Shown: positions 9,092-18,876 of the stretch, one piece after another
How the letters are laid out: every line of letters starts with the position of its first letter
Position numbering within the stretch: the stretch's first letter is position 1
The notes under the pieces: model-generated
Databases searched by the model: none
What the model saw: the letters and a program-made list of their open reading frames with translations, nothing else
What the model was told of the DNA's origin: nothing
Position numbers and translations under genes: made by a program
DNA from: Alphaproteobacteria bacterium
GTDB taxonomy: Bacteria > Pseudomonadota > Alphaproteobacteria > M2410
DNA length: 64,000 bases
Reading direction: 5' to 3'
Assembly: GCA_030614785.1 (NCBI GenBank)
Contig: JAUWTJ010000009.1
Coordinates: 1-64,000 of the forward strand

Positions 9092-9688
9092 GTGACCGAC
9101 AAAATTCAAGATGCCGCTCCGAACGCACCGGCACCCCTTCGCCAACGATCCCTTGTATTGGTCGGGTTGATGGGGGCCGGAAAATCCACTGTCGGGCGAC
9201 GCCTGGCGACACAGCTTGGCATGCCTTTTTGCGATGCGGATACTGAAATTGAACGCGCTGCAGGCCAGACAATTTCGGAAATATTCGAGCAGCACGGCGA
9301 GGAATTTTTTCGCAGCGGGGAACGCAGGGTCATTGCCCGGCTACTCAGCGGGAGCCGCATTGTGCTTGCAACCGGCGGCGGCGCCTTTATGAATGAAGAA
9401 ACACGAGCCCTGATCTCCGAGCGCGCCATATCCGTATGGCTCAAGGCTGACTTCGATCTCCTGATGAAACGGGTTCTGAGACGTGATCACAGACCCTTGT
9501 TGCAACAGGGAGACCCTTATGAAACCATGCGCGGGCTTATGGATCTTCGCTATCCGGTCTATGCAAAAGCTGATCTGACAATCGACGCGCATGACGGCCC
9601 GCACTCTCTCACCGTCAACCGTATTGTTCATGACCTGGAAGACTACATTATCGCTTCAGGCTCAAAATCAACAGGCGAGGACGGTTGA
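9092..9688 (+). CDS. aroK: Shikimate kinase
   Basis: The 198-residue P-loop kinase phosphorylates shikimate to shikimate 3-phosphate in aromatic amino acid synthesis. The Walker A motif GLMGAGKST lies near residues 25-33, the shikimate-binding DADTEIE near 49-55, and the GGGAF substrate loop near 92-96. An N-terminal extension of about 20 residues precedes the core. The best start is a GTG at 9092 with only weak purine-rich sequence before it. Its stop overlaps the aroB start by one base, the usual aroK-aroB coupling. Confidence 0.93.
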   Translation: MTDKIQDAAPNAPAPLRQRSLVLVGLMGAGKSTVGRRLATQLGMPFCDADTEIERAAGQTISEIFEQHGEEFFRSGERRVIARLLSGSRIVLATGGGAFMNEETRALISERAISVWLKADFDLLMKRVLRRDHRPLLQQGDPYETMRGLMDLRYPVYAKADLTIDAHDGPHSLTVNRIVHDLEDYIIASGSKSTGEDG

Positions 9689-10836
9689 TGTCATCGTCTT
9701 CTGCGAAGTCAGCGGCAACAACAATTCCTCAAATACATGAAACAATCGAGGTTTCGCTCGGTGCCAGGTCCTATCCCATTCATGTGGGGACCGGATTGCT
9801 TGAGCACGCCGGCAGCTTTATAAAACCAGTCCTGACCCGGCCGCGAACTGTGATCGTCACTGACCACAACGTGGCCGAGGCGATCCTGCCAAAAGTGCAG
9901 AAGAGCCTTGATGCAGAGGGGATCGCGCATCAAACGATTACCCTGCCGCCCGGCGAAGGCACGAAGAGCTTTGACAACCTGGCACGGCTGACGGACCTTT
10001 TACTTGATGCCAAGGTAGAGCGCAGCGATATCATTATCGCCCTGGGGGGCGGTGTTATTGGTGATCTGACCGGATTTGCCGCCAGTATCCTGCGCCGCGG
10101 GATCGACTTCATTCAGATCCCGACATCCCTTCTGGCGCAAGTTGACTCGTCTGTTGGCGGGAAAACCGGGATCAATACAAAGCGCGGCAAGAACCTCGTC
10201 GGGGCCTTTCATCAGCCGCGCCTTGTCCTTGCTGACACGGGCGCTCTGTCTTCGTTGCCGCCGCGAGAACTGCGCGCTGGCTATGCCGAGATCGTTAAAT
10301 ATGGCCTCATTAATCAACCGGACTTCTTTGAGTGGCTTGAGAAAAACGGCGCGGCCCTGCTGGAAGGCGGCACGGATCTGCTCGCCCATGCTGTCACAGT
10401 TTCGTGCAAGGCAAAGGCAGCCATTGTCGCACAAGATGAGCGCGAACAGGGCAAGCGCGCGCTCTTGAATCTCGGGCACACCTTCGGCCATGCCCTCGAG
10501 GCGGAAGCCGGTTATTCCGGTCGCATCGTGCACGGCGAGGCGGTGGCGATCGGCATGTGCCTGGCGCATGAATTCAGCCAGGTGCAAGGTCTGGCGACCG
10601 GCCAGGATGCTGTACGCGTCGCAGCGCATCTGAGCTCGGTCGGACTTCCGACCTGCATCGGCGACATCCCGGGAGGACCGATGCTGGCCGAGGCGCTTGT
10701 GGAACATATCTACCAGGACAAGAAAGCGTCCGGCGGAGCGCTTACTTTCATTTTAACCAGGGGGATTGGCAAAGCCTTTGTCGCCAAAGATATTGACCCT
10801 GCTGCCCTCCTTCACTTTCTCACAACGCGGGTTTGA
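9688..10836 (+). CDS. aroB: 3-dehydroquinate synthase
   Basis: The 382-residue NAD- and zinc-dependent enzyme converts DAHP to 3-dehydroquinate, the second shikimate-pathway step. The motifs GGGVIGDLTGFAAS, PTSLLAQVDSSVGGKTGIN and HGEAVAIGM are clear, as are the metal ligands in NLGHTFGHALE. The ATG at 9688 shares its A with the aroK stop (TGATG). The CNNM transporter begins 3 bases after its stop, so the three genes probably form one operon. Confidence 0.95.
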   Translation: MSSSSAKSAATTIPQIHETIEVSLGARSYPIHVGTGLLEHAGSFIKPVLTRPRTVIVTDHNVAEAILPKVQKSLDAEGIAHQTITLPPGEGTKSFDNLARLTDLLLDAKVERSDIIIALGGGVIGDLTGFAASILRRGIDFIQIPTSLLAQVDSSVGGKTGINTKRGKNLVGAFHQPRLVLADTGALSSLPPRELRAGYAEIVKYGLINQPDFFEWLEKNGAALLEGGTDLLAHAVTVSCKAKAAIVAQDEREQGKRALLNLGHTFGHALEAEAGYSGRIVHGEAVAIGMCLAHEFSQVQGLATGQDAVRVAAHLSSVGLPTCIGDIPGGPMLAEALVEHIYQDKKASGGALTFILTRGIGKAFVAKDIDPAALLHFLTTRV

Positions 10837-10839
10837 CCC

Positions 10840-12126
10840 ATGGACACAATGTCTCTTACTTCAACAGCGCTTGGCGTCATGTCAGGTGTGGTTGTCTTCC
10901 TCATTCTCCTGTCCGGTTTCTTTTCCGGCTCGGAGACCGCACTGACGGCGGCGTCAAAAGCACGCCTGCACAGGCTGGAACACACCGGGGTGAAGCGCGC
11001 CGGACTTGTGACGCGGCTTATTTCGGAACCCGAGAGACTGATCGGCGCGATCCTGCTTGGTAACAATCTGGTCAATATTGCGGCTTCGGTTCTGGCAACG
11101 ACAATTTTCCTGTCCATCGCCGGTCCGCAAGGGGTCTATTACGCGACGCTGTTTAGGACAGCCGTTGTGGTTGTTTTTGCCGAGGTTCTACCCAAAACCT
11201 ACGCCATCCGGGATGCAGAGCGCACGGCAATGCGTGTCGCTCCGGTGATCCGTTTGATCGTCCTTGTCTTTGCGCCGGTTGTCATTGCTGTTCAGTGGGT
11301 GGTCTCGCGTACCCTGGACATCATAACCTCCAACGCCAACCAGAGTGACACTCTATCTCCGGAAGACGAACTGCGCGGAACAATTGACCTCCAGCACTCT
11401 GAAGGCAGTGTGGAAAAAGAGCATCGCGACATGCTTGGCGGTATTCTGGACCTCTCGGAGCTCGACGTGCAGGAGGTCATGGTTCACCGCAAGAATATCC
11501 GCATGATCGATGCAGCCTTGCCTATGAACGAGATTATTTCCCAGGTCCTTGCCAGTCCGCACACACGCATTCCCCTGTTTCAGGATGAGCCGGAAAATAT
11601 CGTAGGTGTGCTGCACGCAAAGGACATGCTGCGCGCACTGTATAATCCTGACGGGGACATCAAGGATGTTGGGATTCTGGATATTGCTGTCGAGCCATGG
11701 TTTGTGCCCGAGACGACTTCGTTGCAGGAGCAGCTTGATGCTTTCCTGCACAAGCGCATGCACTTTGCACTCATTGTTGATGAATATGGCGCGATCCAGG
11801 GGCTTGTGACCCTTGAAGATATTCTGGAAGAAATCGTCGGAGAAATTACCGACGAACACGACGTCACCCATGCGGGCATTCGGCCGCAACCGAACGGAAC
11901 ACTGCATGTCGATGGTTCGGTCTCGGTGCGGGATCTCAATCGCCTTATGGACTGGAACTTGCCTGATGAGGAAGCCACAACAGTCGCCGGCCTTGTCATC
12001 CATGAGGCCCAGACGATCCCGGAGCCAGGGCAGGCGTTTAATTTCCACAATTTCCGGTTCGAAATCCTGCGCAAACATCGCAATCAGATTACCGCGCTCA
12101 GGATCACGCCGTCATCAAACGCCTGA
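10840..12126 (+). CDS. CNNM/CorC-HlyC family transporter (DUF21 plus CBS pair)
   Basis: The 428-residue protein has the DUF21 membrane domain with three to four helices (about 1-190), including FFSGSETALTAASKARL and ILLGNNLVNI. A CBS-domain pair follows (about 200-335) with VMVHRKNI and GLVTLEDILEEIVGEI, then a C-terminal CorC_HlyC domain (about 345-425). Members are tied to magnesium or cobalt export and resistance; the older hemolysin label is misleading. It lies 3 bases behind aroB, a frequent alphaproteobacterial order with no obvious metabolic link. Confidence 0.88.
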   Translation: MDTMSLTSTALGVMSGVVVFLILLSGFFSGSETALTAASKARLHRLEHTGVKRAGLVTRLISEPERLIGAILLGNNLVNIAASVLATTIFLSIAGPQGVYYATLFRTAVVVVFAEVLPKTYAIRDAERTAMRVAPVIRLIVLVFAPVVIAVQWVVSRTLDIITSNANQSDTLSPEDELRGTIDLQHSEGSVEKEHRDMLGGILDLSELDVQEVMVHRKNIRMIDAALPMNEIISQVLASPHTRIPLFQDEPENIVGVLHAKDMLRALYNPDGDIKDVGILDIAVEPWFVPETTSLQEQLDAFLHKRMHFALIVDEYGAIQGLVTLEDILEEIVGEITDEHDVTHAGIRPQPNGTLHVDGSVSVRDLNRLMDWNLPDEEATTVAGLVIHEAQTIPEPGQAFNFHNFRFEILRKHRNQITALRITPSSNA

Positions 12127-12166
12127 TGGTTTTGCGGTCTAATGATGCCTGAGTGGTCAGGTCTCT

Positions 12167-12436
12167 TCAGGCGTCTTCGGGCGTCGCGGCACTTATGGCA
12201 AGGGCGTGAACCGGGCCGTCGAGTTCATCCTGCAGGACGCTCATTACGCTGCGATGCCGGGCGAGCCGCGTCTGGCCGGCGAACGCGGTTGACTTTAGCG
12301 AGACGCGAAAATGGGTTTCCCCTTCAGGTTTGGCGCCTGCATGTCCGGCGTGTTTATGACTCTCGTCAAACACCTCAATTTCAGCGCCGGGAAAGGCTAA
12401 AGTGAGCTTCTGTTCAATTGTTTCTTTTACATTCAT
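12167..12436 (-). CDS. bolA: BolA family protein
   Basis: The 89-residue protein shows the BolA pattern: an N-terminal helix, then DESHKHAGH with the conserved histidines, then ETHFRVSLKS and RLARHRSVMSVL. BolA proteins bind monothiol glutaredoxins through a shared [2Fe-2S] cluster and influence iron homeostasis and cell shape. It is transcribed divergently from the J-domain gene, an order seen in many alphaproteobacteria. Confidence 0.92.
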   Translation of the reverse strand: MNVKETIEQKLTLAFPGAEIEVFDESHKHAGHAGAKPEGETHFRVSLKSTAFAGQTRLARHRSVMSVLQDELDGPVHALAISAATPEDA

Positions 12437-12618
12437 GAGGGTATCCCTGAACTGTGTGCCCGGGCCGGGTCAAGCAGCATCTTTGAATGCCTCTCTGAGA
12501 GCCTCTTTGGCGAACTCTGTGGCATCAAGTCACAGAATTGATGACCTGGTAACATTTTCTCTCTGACAGCTCACTGTTTTCTTGTCTTGTTAACTCCAAA
12601 TCTACATACTCTGCGGCC

Positions 12619-13224
12619 ATGCCAAAACAAAACCCCTATAAGCCCAAATTCGGCTACGACATGCGCGTGAAACCGCCGCAGGACGACAAGGTCAAGCAGC
12701 GCGGTGAGCAGATCTGTGAATGGGAGGGCTGCAACCAGAAAGCCCCGCACAAGGCTCCCAGAAGCCGCAATAATGTGCATGATTATCAGTGGTTTTGTCT
12801 GGCCCATGCGCGGGAATTCAACCGATCGTGGAATTTTTTCGATGGCTGGAGTGATGACGAGGTCCGAAGTTACCAGAAGGATGCGTCCACAGGCCACCGG
12901 CCGACATGGAAAATGGGCGACGGTGCGCCAGGAGCCGAGCGCCCGACAGTCGATGAGGCAGAAGATCCTCTGGGGCTCTTTGAGCGGACCAGAGGGCGCC
13001 AGCAGACACGGAGCCCCGAGCGCAAATTGCCCAAAAAAGTCGAGAACGCCTTTACTGTGCTTGGGCTGGAACCGCCTGCGTCGACCAAAGTGATCAAGGC
13101 GCGCTACAAGGATCTGGTGAAAAAGTTCCACCCTGACGCAAATCACGGTGAAAAAGGCTTTGAAGAGCGGCTTAAACGGATTATCGAAGCCTACCAGAAT
13201 CTGAAATCAGCCGGGTTTTGCTAG
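12619..13224 (+). CDS. J-domain (DnaJ-like) protein with C-terminal J domain
   Basis: The 201-residue protein has its J domain at the C-terminus (about residues 143-198), with the HPD signature in FHPDANHG, so it should stimulate an Hsp70. The N-terminal part contains CEWEGCNQK and a conserved WFCLAHAREFN block that resembles a small metal-binding fold. It stands between bolA and cobS, as in many alphaproteobacteria. The ATG at 12619 begins MPKQNPYKPKFGYDMRV. The client protein is unknown. Confidence 0.88.
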   Translation: MPKQNPYKPKFGYDMRVKPPQDDKVKQRGEQICEWEGCNQKAPHKAPRSRNNVHDYQWFCLAHAREFNRSWNFFDGWSDDEVRSYQKDASTGHRPTWKMGDGAPGAERPTVDEAEDPLGLFERTRGRQQTRSPERKLPKKVENAFTVLGLEPPASTKVIKARYKDLVKKFHPDANHGEKGFEERLKRIIEAYQNLKSAGFC

Positions 13225-13413
13225 GGCTTTTGTTGATGAATGAACGATCATGCTGATTTTCTGTCAGCTTTTGTTGGCGTCTCTTTCAAAAACGAATAAA
13301 GTGTCCACGCTTTCCGGCACTGCTGTTGCGAGCTCCTGGCAGGTTTCAGAACCGTCCAGCCGTCACATTTGCCGGACAGAATCAGCTATTTGTATCCGTG
13401 TGAAAGAAAAAAA

Positions 13414-14397
13414 ATGGAAATCGGGATGGATATCACCAACGTACCTGACATAACAGTTTCAGCGCGCGACCTGTTCGGGATCGACACCGACATGGAAGTG
13501 CCGGCATTTTCAGAGCGCGAAGAGCATGTGCCTGACCTTGATGACGCCTATCTTTTTGACCACGAAACAACCCTCGCGATCCTGGCCGGCTTTGCCTTTA
13601 ATCGCCGGGTCATGGTGCAGGGTTACCACGGTACGGGCAAGTCCACCCATCTTGAGCAAGTTGCTGCACGGCTCAACTGGCCAATGATACGGATCAACCT
13701 CGACAGCCACATCAGCCGGATCGATCTGGTTGGCAAGGATGCGATTGTTCTGAAAGACGGCCAGCAGATCACAGAATTTCGCGAAGGCATTCTGCCGTGG
13801 GCCCTGCAACACCCGACCGCCATTGTGTTTGACGAATATGATGCCGGTCGTCCGGATGTGATGTTTGTGATCCAGCGTGTGCTGGAAGTTCAGGGCAAGC
13901 TGACGCTGCTTGACCAGAACCGTGTCATTCATCCCCATCCGGCGTTTCGTCTTTTCTCCACGACCAACACCATTGGCCTGGGTGATACGACAGGGCTTTA
14001 TCATGGCACACAACAGATCAACCAGGGCCAGATGGACCGGTGGAACATTGTGACGACCCTGAACTATCTGCCCCATGACCAGGAAATGAATATCATTCTG
14101 TCAAAAGCGCCGAGTTACCAAACCGAGGAAGGCAGGCAGACCATCGACGCGATGGTTCGTGTCGCAGATCTTACGCGTGTTGCCTTTATGGCCGGTGATA
14201 TTTCAACGGTTATGAGCCCGCGGACGGTTTTGACCTGGGCGGAAAACCTCGAAATTTTCAAGGATACCGGCTTCGCCTTCCGCACCACCTTCCTCAACAA
14301 ATGCGATGAACTGGAACGCGCGACGGTTGCTGAATTCTATCAACGCTGCTTCGGCGAGGACTTGCCGGAAAGTGCAGCTCACGCTCTGGTCGGATGA
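13414..14397 (+). CDS. cobS: Cobaltochelatase subunit CobS
   Basis: This 327-residue AAA+ ATPase works with CobT and CobN to insert cobalt into hydrogenobyrinic acid a,c-diamide in the aerobic cobalamin pathway. It shows Walker [10 protein letters not shown], Walker [11 protein letters not shown] and the family start region [18 protein letters not shown]. The frame is open further upstream from a TTG at 13369. I prefer the ATG at 13414, and the ATG at 13426 fits family length equally well. cobN is not in the window. An unknown exported protein follows after 4 bases, before cobT. Confidence 0.93.
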   Translation: MEIGMDITNVPDITVSARDLFGIDTDMEVPAFSEREEHVPDLDDAYLFDHETTLAILAGFAFNRRVMVQGYHGTGKSTHLEQVAARLNWPMIRINLDSHISRIDLVGKDAIVLKDGQQITEFREGILPWALQHPTAIVFDEYDAGRPDVMFVIQRVLEVQGKLTLLDQNRVIHPHPAFRLFSTTNTIGLGDTTGLYHGTQQINQGQMDRWNIVTTLNYLPHDQEMNIILSKAPSYQTEEGRQTIDAMVRVADLTRVAFMAGDISTVMSPRTVLTWAENLEIFKDTGFAFRTTFLNKCDELERATVAEFYQRCFGEDLPESAAHALVG

Positions 14398-14401
14398 CCC
14401 T

Positions 14402-15346
14402 ATGGTTTGTGCTGCGTTCAGATCAGGTGTCACCGGAGCCATTCTGCTCGGACTTGCCTTTGTCTCGCAGGCGGCGCTGGCGGCTGATGAATGCCGTAAC
14501 GATCCGGATATCAGATCCTTTCGCACGCTGATTGACAAGGCAGAGACGATCGTTCTTGCCAGAGCGCTGTCAGCCGAACCGCCGCTATTTGCAAGGGACG
14601 GGGTTTTCAACTTCATCTTTGACGTTGAAGAGACGCTCAAGGGGCGTCAGGCGCGCCCCTTGAAGATCAAGGCGCAGCTTAATGATGATGACCCGAAATA
14701 CCCGAGGCGCGATCTGGATGCCCATCAGCGGATGAGCTTTTGGGATCGGATGGAAACGCGCCTTGTCCATGTCAGCTCTTGTACCCAGCAACTCAATTTC
14801 AAACTGGGCGCAACCTATCTGCTGATCGATCCCGGCAAGAGCCCGGGCCCCTTGTCAGTACGGTTTGAAATGATCGATGATGCGGAGGGTGACTGGTGGC
14901 TGGCAGCGGTTCGCCGGATGATTGCGGACAGACAAGAAGCGCCTATGACCATGACCATTGATCAGTACATCCGGGCCCAACAATCCGTCGCCTTCGCGGT
15001 GATGCCCTACTGTAATGAGAAACTACGCGACGGAGCGTCGCGGGTGGCGGAGATTTCCGATCCCCTTTGGGGCGACCAGGTGAACCGCGACGGACTTCAT
15101 CCCGAGATCTTCGCCGATGCGCTCACAGGCTGCGACGGGTTCACAGCACTCCTCGGAATTTTCTATCAACCGGATCAGAGCCGCCCCAAAGAGACCCCGC
15201 TCGGCGCGACCATCTATCCGGGACAACGCTTTGCGCGCCTTGAAGGCGAGACGCTGCACATCGACAGGCTGCGATCTGAAGCCCGGATCATTGGACCGGA
15301 AACGGTTACGCTTACCGAGCTCATTGCGGCTCTCAAGACGCCTTGA
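14402..15346 (+). CDS. Exported protein of unknown function between cobS and cobT
   Basis: The 314-residue protein starts at an ATG 4 bases after the cobS stop. It has a signal peptide ending near ALAA-DEC (about residue 28). Residues 30-160 look like a beta-rich domain (TIVLARALSAEP, VEETLKGRQARPLKIKAQL, TYLLIDPGKSPGPL), similar in style to proteins that begin with an oligosaccharide/oligonucleotide-binding-like or TIMP-like fold. Several cysteines could form disulfides. I do not recognise the rest. Its tight fit between the two chelatase genes suggests co-transcription, yet a periplasmic protein cannot join the cytoplasmic chelatase, so the placement may be incidental. Confidence 0.7.
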   Translation: MVCAAFRSGVTGAILLGLAFVSQAALAADECRNDPDIRSFRTLIDKAETIVLARALSAEPPLFARDGVFNFIFDVEETLKGRQARPLKIKAQLNDDDPKYPRRDLDAHQRMSFWDRMETRLVHVSSCTQQLNFKLGATYLLIDPGKSPGPLSVRFEMIDDAEGDWWLAAVRRMIADRQEAPMTMTIDQYIRAQQSVAFAVMPYCNEKLRDGASRVAEISDPLWGDQVNRDGLHPEIFADALTGCDGFTALLGIFYQPDQSRPKETPLGATIYPGQRFARLEGETLHIDRLRSEARIIGPETVTLTELIAALKTP

Positions 15347-15358
15347 GGACGATGCACA

Positions 15359-17350
15359 ATGGTTGATAAAAAAGACAATCCGAGCGAGCCGTTCAAGCAG
15401 GCACTTACCATGACGGCGCGCACCATGGGTGAAGAGCCTGAACTGACGGTGACCTTTGGCACCGAACCGCCCGGTGTTCGGACCGGCCGGATGCGCCTGC
15501 CGCTGCCCTCGCGAACTCTGCCAAAGGACGAAGTGGCCCTGATACGCGGTCATGCGGACGCCTATTCGCTGTGGTTGGCCAACCATGATGAAGCGCTCCA
15601 CGCCAAACACATGCCGACAGGCCCCAACGCCAAGCGTATTTTCGAAGCCGCAGAGGAAGCCCGTGTCGAAGCCATCGGCGCGCGCCAGATGAAAGGCGTT
15701 GCCGACAATCTGACAGCGGTCACGGAAAAGCGCTGTCGGGACAAGGGCTTTGGAACCCTGAGCGATGCGAGCCAGGCGCCGCTTGCCGAGGTACTGCGCC
15801 TGATGATCCGCGAAAAGATGACGGGCGCCCCGGTTCCGGAGATTGCCCGCGAGGCTGTCGAAGCCTTGCGCCCCTCCATCGAGGAGAAGGCCGGTCAGGA
15901 TTTTGAGCGACTGCTTGATTGTCTGTCCGACCAGTCGGCGTTTGCCGCCTTGACCCGGGACATTCTCGTCGACCTCGACTACGGCGATGAGCTGGGCAAT
16001 GAGGACGGCGATGTGGACGGCGAGGACAACGCTGAATCGGACCAAAGTGATGCTGGCGAAACCGGCGAGCAGGATGAGGCCGAAGGGGAAACCGCCGATC
16101 AGACTGAAATGACACAGGGCGATGACGGCGAAACCGATGACCAGAGCGTCGAGATTGATCCCGACGACATGCCCGATGATGCCGAGGCCGATGACAGCGC
16201 CGATGGTATGCAGCCTTTCAGGCCGGATCAGGACCAGGGCGGGCGGCAAAATGAGCCGTCCTACAAGGTCTACACCCAACAATATGACGAGTTGATTGGA
16301 GCAGAAGATCTGTGCGACGCCGAAGAGCTTGCGCGCCTTAGACAATACCTCGACCAGCAGCTGCAACAAATGCAAGGCGTCGTGTCCAGGCTGGCAAACC
16401 GCTTGCAGCGCCGCCTCATGGCCAAGCAGAACCGAACATGGGAGTTCGATCTGGAAGAAGGTATCCTTGATGCCGCCCGGCTGACCCGCGTCATTGTCGA
16501 TCCGACCAATCCGCTCTCTTTCAAGATGGAGCAGGATATGAACTTCCGGGACACGGTTGTGACGCTTTTGCTGGACAATTCCGGCTCAATGCGCGGCCGC
16601 CCCATTACCGTTGCTGCCATGTGCGCCGATATTCTGGCCCGCACGCTGGAACGGTGTTCGGTCAAAGTCGAAATTCTGGGCTTTACGACCCGGGCCTGGA
16701 AGGGTGGTCAGTCCCGCGAGAACTGGATTGCCGAAGGCAAACCTGCGGGACCTGGACGCCTGAATGATTTGCGCCACATCATCTACAAGGGCGCGGACAT
16801 GCCATGGCGCCGGGCGCGGCGCAATCTCGGCCTGATGATGCGCGAGGGCCTGCTCAAGGAAAACATTGATGGCGAGGCTCTCATCTGGGCGCACGACCGC
16901 CTCATGGGCCGCCCGGAACAACGCCGTATCCTGATGGTTATTTCCGACGGCGCGCCGGTTGATGATTCCACCCTGTCGGTCAATTCAGGCAATTACCTTG
17001 AAAAACATCTGCGCGAGGTTATCGACTATATCGAAAAGCGCTCGCCGGTCGAGCTTCTGGCTATCGGTATCGGCCATGACGTAACCCGCTATTATGAACG
17101 CGCGGTCACGATCATTGATGCCGAGCAGCTCGGCGGGGCGATGACCGAGAAGCTGGCGGAGCTCTTCGACGAAACTCCGCCTGCAAAACGCACGGCTGAA
17201 AACCGGTACAGCGAAAGCCCTGCCACCAAATCTGCTCCTGGCAGCGCCCTAAAAGGGTTGTCCCGTGCCACCATGCAAAGTGTTGCCATGGACAGTGTTA
17301 AGGGCGCGAAGGACGATGCAAGAGGCGGTCGGCCCGTGAAAGGGGCCTGA
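15359..17350 (+). CDS. cobT: Cobaltochelatase subunit CobT
   Basis: The 663-residue protein has the CobT N-terminal domain (about 1-200) and a long Asp/Glu-rich linker (about 205-290). A C-terminal von Willebrand A domain follows, with the MIDAS motif DNSGSMRG near residue 403 and SDGAP near 525. It partners CobS in the AAA+ ring that drives cobalt insertion by CobN. A tail of about 45 residues after the domain is Ala/Lys-rich. The gene ends directly against the stop of the convergent DUF2889 gene. Confidence 0.94.
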   Translation: MVDKKDNPSEPFKQALTMTARTMGEEPELTVTFGTEPPGVRTGRMRLPLPSRTLPKDEVALIRGHADAYSLWLANHDEALHAKHMPTGPNAKRIFEAAEEARVEAIGARQMKGVADNLTAVTEKRCRDKGFGTLSDASQAPLAEVLRLMIREKMTGAPVPEIAREAVEALRPSIEEKAGQDFERLLDCLSDQSAFAALTRDILVDLDYGDELGNEDGDVDGEDNAESDQSDAGETGEQDEAEGETADQTEMTQGDDGETDDQSVEIDPDDMPDDAEADDSADGMQPFRPDQDQGGRQNEPSYKVYTQQYDELIGAEDLCDAEELARLRQYLDQQLQQMQGVVSRLANRLQRRLMAKQNRTWEFDLEEGILDAARLTRVIVDPTNPLSFKMEQDMNFRDTVVTLLLDNSGSMRGRPITVAAMCADILARTLERCSVKVEILGFTTRAWKGGQSRENWIAEGKPAGPGRLNDLRHIIYKGADMPWRRARRNLGLMMREGLLKENIDGEALIWAHDRLMGRPEQRRILMVISDGAPVDDSTLSVNSGNYLEKHLREVIDYIEKRSPVELLAIGIGHDVTRYYERAVTIIDAEQLGGAMTEKLAELFDETPPAKRTAENRYSESPATKSAPGSALKGLSRATMQSVAMDSVKGAKDDARGGRPVKGA

Positions 17351-17908
17351 TCAGGCCGGCTTGTAGCTTTTCGGGAAGTGCTCTTTGATCCACGGACTTG
17401 ATTCCTGATACGGGTAGCAGGAGTTCAACATCCCGGGCTGCATTTCGCGTTCTTCGGGCGCCGGCATGTCGTGCGGTTCGCCGACCTTGCGCGACCACCT
17501 GGCCTGCATGGCACCGGAGGCCATTTGCGCCAGCATCTCGATGATGTGCGTACAGCCCAGCCCCGGCGACATGGCCGCCTTGACCTTTTTGTTCCAGCCG
17601 GGGCCGATTTGCAGGCCGATGATGTTCCTGAAATTTGGCGCGGCGCGCGGACAAAGACTGTGGGCGCCCTGATCCATCGAGGCCACAGCATCCGTCACAG
17701 TAAACTCATCATCCAGGGTAATCCGGATGGACAGATCGTGAACGGGCTCACCTTTCTTGCGGATCGCATCCATCATATGATGCTCAAAGGGTTTCACGTC
17801 AGTAATTCGCCCCTCGACATCCATCTGGCCGTCTGTACGGCGATACGCATTGATCGCGATTGTCCGTGTATGGATATGTTCGCGATCCTCAGTTACGGGT
17901 AATGGCAC
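17351..17908 (-). CDS. DUF2889 family protein
   Basis: The 185-residue cytoplasmic protein matches the DUF2889 pattern: HIHTRTIAINAYRR, VEGRITDVKP, EPVHDLSIRITLD and the Cys/His segment SPGLGCTHIIEML near residues 115-128. The function of the family is not established; members are common beside catabolic genes in proteobacteria. It lies 42 bases downstream of the dienelactone hydrolase-like gene on the same strand and may share its transcript. Confidence 0.75.
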   Translation of the reverse strand: MPLPVTEDREHIHTRTIAINAYRRTDGQMDVEGRITDVKPFEHHMMDAIRKKGEPVHDLSIRITLDDEFTVTDAVASMDQGAHSLCPRAAPNFRNIIGLQIGPGWNKKVKAAMSPGLGCTHIIEMLAQMASGAMQARWSRKVGEPHDMPAPEEREMQPGMLNSCYPYQESSPWIKEHFPKSYKPA

Positions 17909-17950
17909 TTGATACTCTCCTGATTTTCTTATTATTATTTGTTACTGCTT

Positions 17951-18772
17951 TTACGTCAGATAGCTTTTGAAAAAACTTGTGGTTCGGCTCCAGGCCAGCT
18001 TTGCATCATCCTCGTCATAGCGCGCTGTAGTCGGATTGGCGAAACCGTGGTCGGCTTCATACCAATGAACACTGGCAACACGCCCGGCCTTCGACATCTC
18101 ACGTTCAAACTGATCGACCATTTTCCGGTCGATGTGCATATCGCGCGTGCCAAAGTGCCCTATCACCGGCCCCTTGAGCGCGCGCAGCTCCTCGGCGGTG
18201 CGGGCAACATTGCCGTAGTAGATCACTGTTGCATCAACCGGCATCGCCAGGGAGGCACCAAGCGACCAGCCGCCACCAAAACACCAGCCGCAGGTCCCCA
18301 GCTTGTCAGTTGTCAAGGCATGGCTCCGAAGCCAGGCGCCCCAGGACGTCAGCGTGTCGGCGGCCTCGTCTGCATCGACATTTCTGACCTGAAAACGAGC
18401 GCCCGCCGCATCTGTCGCGACGACACCCTTATAGAGGTCTGCGGCGAGGACAACGTAGCCTTCATCGGCCAGCACCCTGGCCATGGTCTTGATCTGATTG
18501 TTGAGACCCCACCATTCATGAACAAGCAGGACGCAGGGAGCGGTTTGACCATCGACCAGGCCTGGAGGGAGCGCGAGAGCGCCGGATACGTCGAGGCCAC
18601 CCTTGGTCTTGATCGATACCATCTCAACGCTGGCGGCGACCTCCTCAGCCAGCGCCGGGCTTGCCAAAATGCTGGCAAGCGGCAGGGATGCGAGCGGTAA
18701 GGCGGCGGCGCCTTTCAGGATTTCCCTGCGATCAGGGGTCGGGGTCAAAACCCGTTTATCAGGTTGCGTCAT
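17951..18772 (-). CDS. Dienelactone hydrolase family protein, Tat-exported
   Basis: The 273-residue alpha/beta hydrolase begins with a twin-arginine leader (DRREILKGAA at about 14-23, then a hydrophobic stretch to about residue 43). The catalytic Cys lies in GWCFGGG near residue 166 and the His in EADHGFANP near 245, matching the Cys-Asp-His triad of dienelactone hydrolases that open lactone rings. Periplasmic export is inferred from the leader. The substrate is unknown. Confidence 0.82.
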   Translation of the reverse strand: MTQPDKRVLTPTPDRREILKGAAALPLASLPLASILASPALAEEVAASVEMVSIKTKGGLDVSGALALPPGLVDGQTAPCVLLVHEWWGLNNQIKTMARVLADEGYVVLAADLYKGVVATDAAGARFQVRNVDADEAADTLTSWGAWLRSHALTTDKLGTCGWCFGGGWSLGASLAMPVDATVIYYGNVARTAEELRALKGPVIGHFGTRDMHIDRKMVDQFEREMSKAGRVASVHWYEADHGFANPTTARYDEDDAKLAWSRTTSFFKSYLT

Positions 18773-18876
18773 CTGTCATTTCCCAATTGATCCAATTTCT
18801 GCCTCGATTTTTACATGGTTTCAGGCCAAAAGGTAAAAGGAATACTTTTCTCCCTTGAGTCAAGACGAGGTTTTTC

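Noticed and set aside
13225-13413. Cobalamin riboswitch before cobS
   Set aside because: The 189-base spacer lacks the conserved B12-box sequence and expected stems.
15023-16375. A 450-codon open frame on the minus strand opposite cobT
   Set aside because: It mirrors the codon bias of cobT and the upstream gene, has no recognisable protein features, and overlaps two certain genes.
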